From NCBI GenBank assembly GCA_007123065.1, contig SKSI01000200.1:1-6423 (forward strand): 6,423 nucleotides of DNA, given 5' to 3'. Position numbers and translations under genes: made by a program. The first letter of the stretch is position 1, and each line of letters starts with the position of its first letter. Source of the DNA: Bacteroidales bacterium (lineage in GTDB: Bacteria > Bacteroidota > Bacteroidia > Bacteroidales > UBA7960). Shown piece by piece: positions 1 through 6,423 of the stretch. The notes beneath the pieces are model-generated. The model was not told the origin of the DNA, did no database searches, and was given only the letters and a program-made list of their open reading frames with translations.

Positions 1-1
1 A

Positions 2-1597
2 CCATACAAAATGCTTGATTGGTATGAAATGACACACTCTTTTGATCAATATGTGTTTAATCATAATTTGAAGGGTGAGCACCTGCCATTTATATGGCTT
101 GACAACAACCAGAGAAACTTTTCGCAACAGACCTTTGGCTTGTATACTGCTATCGGAGATGTGCGACAGGGTGCAGGCATGCATGGGGGTGAATTTCATG
201 AGGCCATCAACACCTTGGCTGCCCTTATGAGTGGCGGCTTGACAGGAATTGACAAAACAGACCAGGATGGCTTTAACTATGTGAGGATGGCACACAATTA
301 CTTCAACAGCGAAAATGGCTGGAACATTGTGATGAACAACACCTCCGAAAGGGTTGGACACCTGGGTGGCGGTTATGCGCGCGACTGGTGGTATGATGTT
401 TTCCCCAATGTCTTGTTCTATGCGGTTGGAGATCTTTTCCCTGATGAACGTTCCGACAGCATCATGCAAATTGTTGCAGAGCAATTTTTTAAAGCTGATT
501 CGATTTTGGATGGCAATTACCATTATTCTTTCTTTGATTATTCCGTGATGGAAGGGCGCCGCAGCCATATCCCCTATCAGGAGGATGCTGCAGCCGGACA
601 TGCATGGGTTTTGCTCAACGCCTACCAGAAATTTGGCGACCCCCGTTTTCTGGATGGGGCACACTCCGCCATTCAGGCTTTGCTTTCGCAGGAAGAAAGC
701 CGCTTTTACGAAGTATTGATGCCCTTTGGTGCCTATACAGCAGCCCGACTGAACGCTCAGCATGGCGGCAACTACGATTTCCATCCTGTTCTTGACTGGA
801 CCTTTGACGGCACCAATGCTGAAGATGGCCGCTACGGATGGGGTATCATTAACGAAAAGTGGGGTGATTATGACGTCCACGGACTTCAGGGAAGCTGGGC
901 ACATAATGGCGGATTTGCTTTCCTTATGAATACCTTTGACATGGCCTGGCCACTTGTACCAATGGTTCGATATGCCCCACAGTACGCGGAAACCGTTGGC
1001 AAGTGGATGCTAAATGCTGCAAATGCCGCCAGACTTTTTTATCCGAACGAGATTCCCGATAACCACCAGTATCTCCCTGAGAAGAAAAACCTGACAAGAA
1101 ATGTGATCGGTTATGAAGGCCTGATCAAGAAGGATCACCTGGGTAAACCGGAGCTGGAAGGAACATCTCCTGTAGCCACAGGTGATGGGCCTCTTTGGCT
1201 GGAAGACAACCCGAACGTGTCTGTTTTCAGCTTGTATGGATCAGCACACATTGGAATTTTCGGTTCCATCATTGAAAAAACAAATGTCGAAAGAATCCTC
1301 AGGCTCAACTGCCTTGCTACAGATTTTTTCCGTGATGAAGCCTACCCGACCTTCCTGATTTATAACCCTTATGACACGGCAAAAACGATCAATTATTTAT
1401 ATGAAGGGGACGCTGTTTATCTGTATGATGCCATTACAAATAAAATAATAGCAGAGCACATCAACAGCAATACCCCAATAACCATTCCTGCAAAAAGCGC
1501 CTTGCTTGTTGTGGAAATACCGCAAGATGTAAAACTTCTGGCAGTCAATGGGAGAATAATGGCGGGAACTGTTGTAGTATCATACAACACACCATAA
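2..1597 (+). CDS. Putative secreted carbohydrate-active protein, (alpha/alpha)-toroid-like with C-terminal beta module; 5'-truncated by window edge
   Basis: I do not recognise the exact family. The frame is open to the left edge (codons for P-Y-K precede the ATG at 11), and a start at 11 would give no signal peptide, so the real start is probably upstream; 528 residues follow that ATG. Numbering from it, residues about 50-350 are rich in Trp, Tyr, His and Gly and look like alternating helices and loops. Landmarks are GGGYARDWWYD (D125, W126, W127), EDAAAGHAW (191-199) followed by a helix pair of the type seen in (alpha/alpha)6 barrels (LLNAYQKFGDPRFLDGA), and a DGRYGWG...EKWGDYD loop. Residues about 444-504 (PTFLIYNPYD to IPAKSALLVVEIP) resemble the terminal beta-sandwich of many glycoside hydrolases and lyases; a 24-residue tail follows. 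Position just upstream of a SusC/SusD pair on the same strand suggests glycan processing, as a glycoside hydrolase or polysaccharide lyase. The fold and function are inferences; no catalytic residue can be assigned. The CDS itself is secure. Confidence 0.85.
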   Translation, partial: PYKMLDWYEMTHSFDQYVFNHNLKGEHLPFIWLDNNQRNFSQQTFGLYTAIGDVRQGAGMHGGEFHEAINTLAALMSGGLTGIDKTDQDGFNYVRMAHNYFNSENGWNIVMNNTSERVGHLGGGYARDWWYDVFPNVLFYAVGDLFPDERSDSIMQIVAEQFFKADSILDGNYHYSFFDYSVMEGRRSHIPYQEDAAAGHAWVLLNAYQKFGDPRFLDGAHSAIQALLSQEESRFYEVLMPFGAYTAARLNAQHGGNYDFHPVLDWTFDGTNAEDGRYGWGIINEKWGDYDVHGLQGSWAHNGGFAFLMNTFDMAWPLVPMVRYAPQYAETVGKWMLNAANAARLFYPNEIPDNHQYLPEKKNLTRNVIGYEGLIKKDHLGKPELEGTSPVATGDGPLWLEDNPNVSVFSLYGSAHIGIFGSIIEKTNVERILRLNCLATDFFRDEAYPTFLIYNPYDTAKTINYLYEGDAVYLYDAITNKIIAEHINSNTPITIPAKSALLVVEIPQDVKLLAVNGRIMAGTVVVSYNTP

Positions 1598-1680
1598 ATT
1601 GATGTTTTTTCACTGAATAAAAAGAAACACAAATACCTCAAACAAAAAAATGAGCGCACAGAGGATTAAATAACAAACAT
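1598..1680 (+). other. A-rich gap between the enzyme-like gene and the susC-like gene; no promoter or terminator recognised
   Basis: This 83-bp spacer is strongly A-rich on the coding strand. It contains no TTTG, so the Bacteroidota -7 element (TAnnTTTG) is absent, and no GC-rich hairpin followed by a T run is seen. A weak A/T stem can be drawn (1603-1610 with 1622-1629) but it has no following U tract. A seven-codon ATG-to-TAA frame (1650-1673) lies just ahead of the start at 1681 and is probably chance. The simplest reading is readthrough transcription into the transporter gene, with the A-rich stretch serving as the translation-initiation region typical of this phylum. Confidence 0.5.
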
Positions 1681-4600
1681 ATGGAAACACATAAAAAAAC
1701 CGGTTTTTTGCTTTTTGTTGTGTTGTTTTGGTTTCCCTTGCTTCTTCCGGGCCAGAATACCGGTCCGGCGGAGGTGAGCGGAACAGTAACAGACGAAATG
1801 GGTCTGGGTATTCCCGGTGTTACCGTTGTGGTTGAAGGAACTACCGTGGGTACAACAACCGATATCGATGGAAACTATTCACTTCGCATACCTGCAGATG
1901 TGGAAGATGCGGTGCTGGCTTTTAGTTTTATCGGTTATCAAAGTCAGCGCATTGAGATTGGTCAGCAACACCGGATTGATTTAATGCTGAAAGAGGACGT
2001 TCGCTTGCTGGATGAATTTGTGGTTGTAGGGTATGGCATTCAGCGCAAGGTAGACCTGACAGGTGCTGTATCGAGCATTGACTCTGATAACCTGCGTATG
2101 CTTCCCGTTGGCAGTGCAGACCAGGCACTTCAGGGCAGGGCATCCGGAGTCAACATCACTCACAATACCGGTATGCCAGGTGAAGGTGTAAATGTACGTA
2201 TCAGAGGTGTGGGTTCTATCAACAGCAGTAACGACCCCTTGTACATCGTTGACGGTGTACCTACCACAGATGCCCTCAGGACACTGTCTCCCAACGATAT
2301 TGAATCCATCAGCATCCTTAAGGATGCGGCCTCTGCAGCAATTTACGGAGCAAGAGCCAACAACGGTGTCATTCTGATCACCACCCGGCGAGGACAATCG
2401 GGAGAACCAAGAATTGAGTTTTCTTCTCAGGTTGGTTTCCAACAGCACGGACCCCTCACGCCCATGACAAATCGCGATCAATACATCGAGATGTATAATG
2501 AGGCTGCCAACAATGACAATGCATTCATTACAAATCCGGTACTCCTGAGACGACTTATCGACGATGATCTGGCAAGTTCCGTTCCTGACGTAGACCATCT
2601 GGGTGCTATATTCCGGACAGGCCTCATCATGAATCACAGCATTTCTGTAGGTGGCGGCACAGAAGACCTGACCTATATAGTGTCCGGTAACATGTTTGAA
2701 CAGGAAGGGATTATTCATGGAAGCTCTTATGAAAGGTACAGTGGTCGGGTAAGCCTGAACAGCAAATTAAGTGATCGCATTCGCCTTGGTACAAACGTGA
2801 ATATGTCGAGAAGCGACAACGACATCATTGGCAGCAGCGGCGACGGCTTTGGCGGAAATGGAGGAAGTGTGGTACGGTATGCGCTTTTTCGCACACCCCC
2901 GATACCCATCAAAGACGATCAGGGCAATTATGTAGACATGCCCTCTCACCCGGGTTTCTTTGGTGACGGATACAACCCTGTAGGACTGGCTCAAAAGATG
3001 AACAACAACAGACGGGAAAACAGAATCTTTGGAGACATCAACACGCAAATTGAAATATTGCCAACACTTCATTTTTCGGGCACCTATGGCCTCGACAGAA
3101 CCGACTTCTTTCAAAGGAGATTCAATGAAAACTGGGGTACCAATAACAGGATCAACAATCCCAACTCGCTGGAAATCAACAATGGATACTACCAGTCTCT
3201 TTCGGCAAGCAATGTCCTGTCGTACAACGAAACCTTTGCTGAAAGACACGATGTATCAATTATGGTCGGTACAGAGGCTATAAAAAATCATGGCTACACA
3301 GACGCAGCAACCCAGCGCGACTTTCCCGATCAGGCAGACAACCTTGTCTTCCTTGGAAACGGACTGGGAACCATCGTAGTGTCTGAAAGCAGCTGGGCAA
3401 ACACCTTGCTGTCATTTTTTGGCCGGGTGAACTACACTTATAATGACAAATATCTATTATCCGGGACACTGCGCCGCGACGGATCATCCCGGTTCAGTCC
3501 GGATAACCGCTGGGGAACATTTTACAGCATTTCTGGTGCATGGCGGATCGACAGAGAAGGCTTTATGAGCAACAATGACTTCTTCGATATGCTGAAACTT
3601 CGGGCCGGGTATGGAGCCATCGGCAACCAGGAGGTTGGCAATTATGCTTACTCCGATCAGATCGCTCCGAATTTCAACTATCCTTTCGGAGGTATCCCTG
3701 CAAGCGGTTATGCCATATCTGTTTTAGGTAACAGGGATCTGCAATGGGAAACAAGCACACAGCTTGATATCGGCCTTGATATCGCCGTTTTGCAAAGCAG
3801 ACTGTTTATTGCCATGGACTATTTCAAAAAAATCACCGCCAATATGCTTGTTCAGGAGCCTATACCTCCCTCGGCAGGGTATGCAAACCCAGCATGGGTG
3901 AACAATGGTGAGATCTTAAATGAAGGTTTTGAATTAGAGCTTACCTACCGCGACCGGCTTGGTCAGGTTGGTGTTGAGTTCAGTGGAAACGCAGCATACC
4001 TGCACAATGAGGTTTTAAGCCTTGCCGCTCCCATCATGGGCGGACGAATCGATCACGGGGTATTTGCTACCCGCACGGAAGTCGGCTTCCCTGTTGGTTC
4101 TTTTTTCCTTTATGAGATGGGCGGTATTTTCCAGAATGAACTCGAAATCGTTACAAGTGCCTATCAGGGAGCAAATATCCGTCCGGGAGATGTCAGATAT
4201 GTGGATCAGAATGGCGATGGTATTATTGATGAGCGGGACAGGGTTCACGTTGGCAGCGCCATTCCAAAGTACACAACAGGATTTCAGATGGCAGCCACCT
4301 ACCGGAGCTTCGACATTTCTCTTTTCTGGCATGGCGCGTTCGGTCATCAGATCTATTACCAGGTGGCCACCGACATTGAAGGCTTTTACAGAGCGTTCAA
4401 CCTCACCATGCGGTATTACGACGAGCGGTGGACCGGTGAAGGAACCAGCGACACCCAGCCCAGGGCCTCCTGGAGCGCCAAAGGAAACAACACCAAACCG
4501 TCAACGCGCTTCCTGGAGGATGCATCCTTCATGAGACTTAAAAACCTGCAAATCGGATACACCTTGCCCGAGAGACTGACACAGCGGCTGAGGATGGAAA

Positions 4601-4779
4601 ACGCGAGGGTCTACTTCATCGCACACAACCTGCTGACCTTTACAAAATATCCGGGTCTGGACCCGGAAATGACAACCAGCGATAATTCAAGGGCGGAAGG
4701 TGATGCCGCTGCCGGGATTGACTGGGGTACATACCCGCTGGCCAGGTCGTTCAACATAGGAGTCAATATCACATTTTAA
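1681..4779 (+). CDS. SusC/RagA family TonB-dependent outer-membrane transporter
   Basis: Complete 1032-residue protein, normal size for SusC-like glycan importers, which form a 22-strand barrel in the outer membrane and import oligosaccharides with energy from TonB-ExbBD. Residues 1-25 are a signal peptide: Lys5-Lys6, a hydrophobic core, and likely cleavage near LLPGQ. Residues about 31-104 form the carboxypeptidase-regulatory-like beta domain (VSGTVTDEMGLGIPGVTV, then GTTTDIDGNYSL). DEFVVVGYG (111-119) is the usual conserved segment leading into the plug, and the plug spans about 120-237 with the hallmarks DPLYIVDGVP (185-194) and LKDAASAAIYGARANNGVI (213-231). The barrel follows, including an Asp/Asn-rich loop VDQNGDGIIDERDR (841-854) and ending in SFNIGVNITF with a terminal Phe, the usual outer-membrane assembly signal. 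There is no N-terminal STN domain, so it is unlikely to signal through an anti-sigma factor. The ATG at 1681 is chosen because it gives the intact signal peptide. The susD-like partner follows directly. The substrate is not determinable. Confidence 0.97.
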   Translation: METHKKTGFLLFVVLFWFPLLLPGQNTGPAEVSGTVTDEMGLGIPGVTVVVEGTTVGTTTDIDGNYSLRIPADVEDAVLAFSFIGYQSQRIEIGQQHRIDLMLKEDVRLLDEFVVVGYGIQRKVDLTGAVSSIDSDNLRMLPVGSADQALQGRASGVNITHNTGMPGEGVNVRIRGVGSINSSNDPLYIVDGVPTTDALRTLSPNDIESISILKDAASAAIYGARANNGVILITTRRGQSGEPRIEFSSQVGFQQHGPLTPMTNRDQYIEMYNEAANNDNAFITNPVLLRRLIDDDLASSVPDVDHLGAIFRTGLIMNHSISVGGGTEDLTYIVSGNMFEQEGIIHGSSYERYSGRVSLNSKLSDRIRLGTNVNMSRSDNDIIGSSGDGFGGNGGSVVRYALFRTPPIPIKDDQGNYVDMPSHPGFFGDGYNPVGLAQKMNNNRRENRIFGDINTQIEILPTLHFSGTYGLDRTDFFQRRFNENWGTNNRINNPNSLEINNGYYQSLSASNVLSYNETFAERHDVSIMVGTEAIKNHGYTDAATQRDFPDQADNLVFLGNGLGTIVVSESSWANTLLSFFGRVNYTYNDKYLLSGTLRRDGSSRFSPDNRWGTFYSISGAWRIDREGFMSNNDFFDMLKLRAGYGAIGNQEVGNYAYSDQIAPNFNYPFGGIPASGYAISVLGNRDLQWETSTQLDIGLDIAVLQSRLFIAMDYFKKITANMLVQEPIPPSAGYANPAWVNNGEILNEGFELELTYRDRLGQVGVEFSGNAAYLHNEVLSLAAPIMGGRIDHGVFATRTEVGFPVGSFFLYEMGGIFQNELEIVTSAYQGANIRPGDVRYVDQNGDGIIDERDRVHVGSAIPKYTTGFQMAATYRSFDISLFWHGAFGHQIYYQVATDIEGFYRAFNLTMRYYDERWTGEGTSDTQPRASWSAKGNNTKPSTRFLEDASFMRLKNLQIGYTLPERLTQRLRMENARVYFIAHNLLTFTKYPGLDPEMTTSDNSRAEGDAAAGIDWGTYPLARSFNIGVNITF

Positions 4780-4833
4780 TCCTGGAACATGGAATCTGTC
4801 ATCAGAAATAAAAAACACAAAAATAGCTTCACC
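4780..4833 (+). promoter_or_regulatory. Translation-initiation region of the susD-like gene, with a competing upstream ATG at 4789
   Basis: The 54-bp gap holds an in-frame ATG at 4789, nine bases after the susC-like stop, and an A-rich tract at about 4806-4824 before the ATG at 4834. Starting at 4789 would put a 15-residue polar, basic extension (MESVIRNKKHKNSFT) ahead of an otherwise ideal lipoprotein signal peptide. Starting at 4834 gives MKKIVVVLSMVLITISC directly. The second start is therefore preferred. No Shine-Dalgarno is evident at either ATG, as is normal in Bacteroidota, where A-rich upstream sequence supports initiation. The short spacing implies one transcript with the transporter gene. 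Confidence 0.6.
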
Positions 4834-6318
4834 ATGAAAAAAATAGTGGTTGTTTTAAGCATGGTACTTATCACCATTTCTTGCAGTGACTTCCTTGACG
4901 AAGACCTGCAGGGGATCTACACCAGCGGCACGTTTTACAAAACGGATGACCATGCCATGCTGGCCCTGACTGCCGCCTATCAGCCGATGAGTTTTACCAA
5001 TATCCGGAACCCATTGTGGGTCTTTGGCGATGTGGCATCCGATGACGCCATAAAAGGTGGATTTGCCGGCGACCAGAGCGAGATAGAATTCATTGAACAA
5101 TTTACCTATACGCGTGACAACGGCTTTCTTCAGCATATCTGGCAACGGTATTATGAAGGGATCTCAAGAGCAAATGATGTGATACATCGCCTGGGACCCG
5201 ATGTAACGGATGAAGTCAGGGAGCGGGTCACTGCTGAAGCAAAATTTCTCAGGGCCTATTACTACTTTCACCTGGTCAACATTTTTGGTGAAATCCCCTT
5301 GAAAACAGAACCGGCCTACACCGCTTCCGATCTGCATGTGCCCGTATCAACGGTTTCCGACATTTACGACCAAATCGAAACAGATCTTCTCGAAGCAGCA
5401 GAAACATTACTGGAAATGGGAAGCAGTCAGGCAGGGAGAGCTACTGCAGGAGCTGCATACGGATTGCTCGCCAAAGCATATCTCTTCCAGGAAAAATATA
5501 CTGAATCGCTGAATGCAATTGAAGAGATGGAGAAAGCAGGCAATTACGCCCTGATGGATGTTTACAGCCACAACTTCATGGCTGCCCATCAAAACAATGC
5601 AGAGTCCGTTTTTGAAATCCAGCACCTGAGCGGACAAGATCCTGTTTTGGGCAACTCTCTTAACCAGTGGTTTGCACCACAACACGAAAATGGATATTTC
5701 TTCAATGCGCCACGCACAGAATTTAAAGAGGCCTTTGAACAAAACGCAGACGATATATACGACCCCCGTCTGGATTACAGTATTGGCAGGGAGGGTGGAA
5801 CCTGGGTGAATGGGGAGGACTTTGACCCGGCCTGGTCGGAAACAACAGGTTTTCTGGTCAAAAAACATGTGCAACCGCTCAGCGAAATCCCCATAGGAAG
5901 GAAAAGAGATAGCGACCTGAATTACGTTTTCATGCGCTATGCTGAAGTGCTGCTTGTGAAAGCGGAAGCCCTGAACGAGTCGGGGCAGTCGGCAGAAGCC
6001 CTGGTTCCGCTGAATACAGTGCGTAAGCGCGCCAGGGAAAGCTTCCTGCACGACGAAACGCTTGACGGTTATGGTACGGTGCCTGACGGTCTGCTTTCGG
6101 ATATCACAACAACCAACCAGGCAGAACTTCGTAACATAATCAGGAAAGAAAGAAGGGTCGAGCTGGGATTTGAATTTCACCGGTTTTATGACATGATGCG
6201 TTATGGAAGGGCTTACGCGGAACCAAAACTGGCCCATACCAACTTCAACTATGACCAACACAGATATTTTCCCATTCCACAAAGTGAAGTGGACATCAAT
6301 AATCAAATCAATAATTAA
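4834..6318 (+). CDS. SusD/RagB family glycan-binding outer-membrane lipoprotein
   Basis: Complete 494-residue protein from the preferred ATG at 4834. SusD-like proteins are surface lipoproteins that sit as a lid on the SusC barrel, bind the glycan and hand it over. Residues 1-16 form the signal peptide and Cys17 is the predicted lipidated residue (ITISC, with a slightly unusual Thr at -3). The acidic run after it, SDFLDED, fits the surface-export signal known for Bacteroidota lipoproteins. Helical TPR-like regions follow, with the family motif AKFLRAYYYFHLVNIFGEIPL at about 136-156 (its core is RAYYYFHLVN). C-terminal hallmarks are YVFMRYAEVLLVKAEALNE (364-382), RKERRVELGFEFHRFYDMMR (437-456) and YFPIPQSEVDIN (478-489). 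It stops at NNQINN and lacks the QNPGY-like ending common in the family, a small deviation that is probably natural. It lies 54 bp after the susC-like gene and forms its functional pair. Which sugars are bound cannot be told from sequence alone. Confidence 0.96.
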   Translation: MKKIVVVLSMVLITISCSDFLDEDLQGIYTSGTFYKTDDHAMLALTAAYQPMSFTNIRNPLWVFGDVASDDAIKGGFAGDQSEIEFIEQFTYTRDNGFLQHIWQRYYEGISRANDVIHRLGPDVTDEVRERVTAEAKFLRAYYYFHLVNIFGEIPLKTEPAYTASDLHVPVSTVSDIYDQIETDLLEAAETLLEMGSSQAGRATAGAAYGLLAKAYLFQEKYTESLNAIEEMEKAGNYALMDVYSHNFMAAHQNNAESVFEIQHLSGQDPVLGNSLNQWFAPQHENGYFFNAPRTEFKEAFEQNADDIYDPRLDYSIGREGGTWVNGEDFDPAWSETTGFLVKKHVQPLSEIPIGRKRDSDLNYVFMRYAEVLLVKAEALNESGQSAEALVPLNTVRKRARESFLHDETLDGYGTVPDGLLSDITTTNQAELRNIIRKERRVELGFEFHRFYDMMRYGRAYAEPKLAHTNFNYDQHRYFPIPQSEVDINNQINN

Positions 6319-6360
6319 CACTTAATTCACTATTCAATAATTATCATTTAATTCACTATT
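6319..6360. repeat. Near-perfect 16-nt direct repeat in the gap after the susD-like gene
   Basis: Two copies, 6319-6334 (CACTTAATTCACTATT) and 6345-6360 (CATTTAATTCACTATT), differ at one position and share 13 identical bases in a row. They are offset by 26 bp and separated by a 10-bp spacer that contains the palindrome ATAATTAT (6337-6344). The first copy begins immediately after the stop codon. The rest of the 66-bp gap (to 6384) is AT-rich, with a seven-T run or longer at about 6359-6365, but no GC-rich hairpin precedes it, so it is not a convincing terminator. There is no TAnnTTTG promoter element. The repeat may be a local duplication in low-complexity DNA or a protein or RNA-processing site; its function is unknown. 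Confidence 0.75.
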
Positions 6361-6384
6361 TTTTTAACCAAAACTTCAATCATT

Positions 6385-6423
6385 ATGAAAAAGTACAAAT
6401 TTTTGCAACTATTGATGATTGCC
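6385..6423 (+). CDS. Start of a further exported or lipoprotein gene, cut by the right window edge
   Basis: Only 13 codons are visible, MKKYKFLQLLMIA, open to the window end. The Met-Lys-Lys start followed by a hydrophobic stretch is what a signal peptide of an exported protein or lipoprotein looks like in this phylum, and resembles the start of the susD-like protein at 4834. It lies 66 bp after that gene on the same strand. In PULs this position commonly encodes a SusE/SusF-like or other surface glycan-binding lipoprotein, or a secreted enzyme; this is inference from position. The family cannot be determined from 13 residues. The sequence ahead of the ATG (AACCAAAACTTCAATCATT) is A-rich with no Shine-Dalgarno. 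Confidence 0.7.
   Translation, partial: MKKYKFLQLLMIA

Noticed and set aside
1603..1629. Possible hairpin in the gap before the susC-like gene, considered as a terminator
   Set aside because: The stem is almost all A/T with a G-T wobble and an 11-nt loop, and no T run follows on the coding strand; it would be too weak to terminate.
1650..1673. Seven-codon ATG-to-TAA mini-frame before the susC-like start, considered as a leader peptide
   Set aside because: It has no regulatory codon run (such as repeated codons for one amino acid) and no attenuator structure; such short frames are expected by chance.
1981..2718. A 245-codon minus-strand open frame inside the susC-like gene
   Set aside because: It lies opposite the conserved plug region of the transporter, and its translation is Cys-rich and low in recognisable features, typical of a shadow frame.
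4201..4242. Calcium-binding EF-hand or dockerin-like loop (DQNGDGIIDERD) in the SusC-like protein, considered as an unusual domain
   Set aside because: An Asp/Asn-Gly-Asp-Gly loop at this place in the barrel is common throughout the SusC family, so it is not a distinctive feature of this protein.
4022..4534. A 170-codon plus-strand frame inside the susC-like gene
   Set aside because: It overlaps the barrel-coding region in another frame, and the translation shows no family resemblance.
5407..6321. A 304-codon open frame on the minus strand opposite the susD-like gene
   Set aside because: It is fully antisense to a clear SusD-family protein with intact motifs; the translation has no recognisable domain or credible signal peptide, and long antisense frames arise from codon bias.
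6359..6366. T run after the direct repeat, considered as an intrinsic terminator
   Set aside because: No GC-rich inverted repeat precedes it, and a co-directional gene begins about 20 bases downstream.

Overview
The window reads as part of a polysaccharide utilisation locus (PUL) from a member of the Bacteroidota. The main evidence is an adjacent SusC/RagA-type TonB-dependent transporter and SusD/RagB-type surface lipoprotein, a pair essentially confined to this phylum. A-rich start regions without clear Shine-Dalgarno sequences and exclusive use of TAA stops fit this. The sequence does not fix the genus.

Layout, all on the + strand. Positions 2-1597 hold the 3' portion of a large gene whose 5' end lies outside the window. 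It is probably a secreted carbohydrate-active protein with a helical, toroid-like body and a C-terminal beta-rich module, but I cannot name its family. After an 83-bp A-rich gap comes a complete SusC-like transporter (1681-4779, 1032 aa). A 54-bp gap leads to a complete SusD-like lipoprotein, best started at 4834 (4834-6318, 494 aa). After a 66-bp AT-rich gap with a near-perfect 16-nt direct repeat, a further gene opens at 6385 with a signal-peptide-like N-terminus and runs off the right edge.

How the genes would work together: the SusD-like lipoprotein caps the SusC-like barrel at the cell surface and captures an oligosaccharide, which is imported using TonB energy. The upstream protein would plausibly process the same glycan, and the gene at 6385 sits where PULs often encode an additional surface glycan-binding lipoprotein. 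None of the three gaps shows the Bacteroidota -7 element (TAnnTTTG) or a convincing intrinsic terminator, so co-transcription from a promoter upstream of the window is the simplest reading. The glycan substrate cannot be inferred.

I found no RNA gene, CRISPR array, insertion sequence, broken gene or undescribed multi-gene system. The most open question is the identity of the upstream enzyme-like protein.
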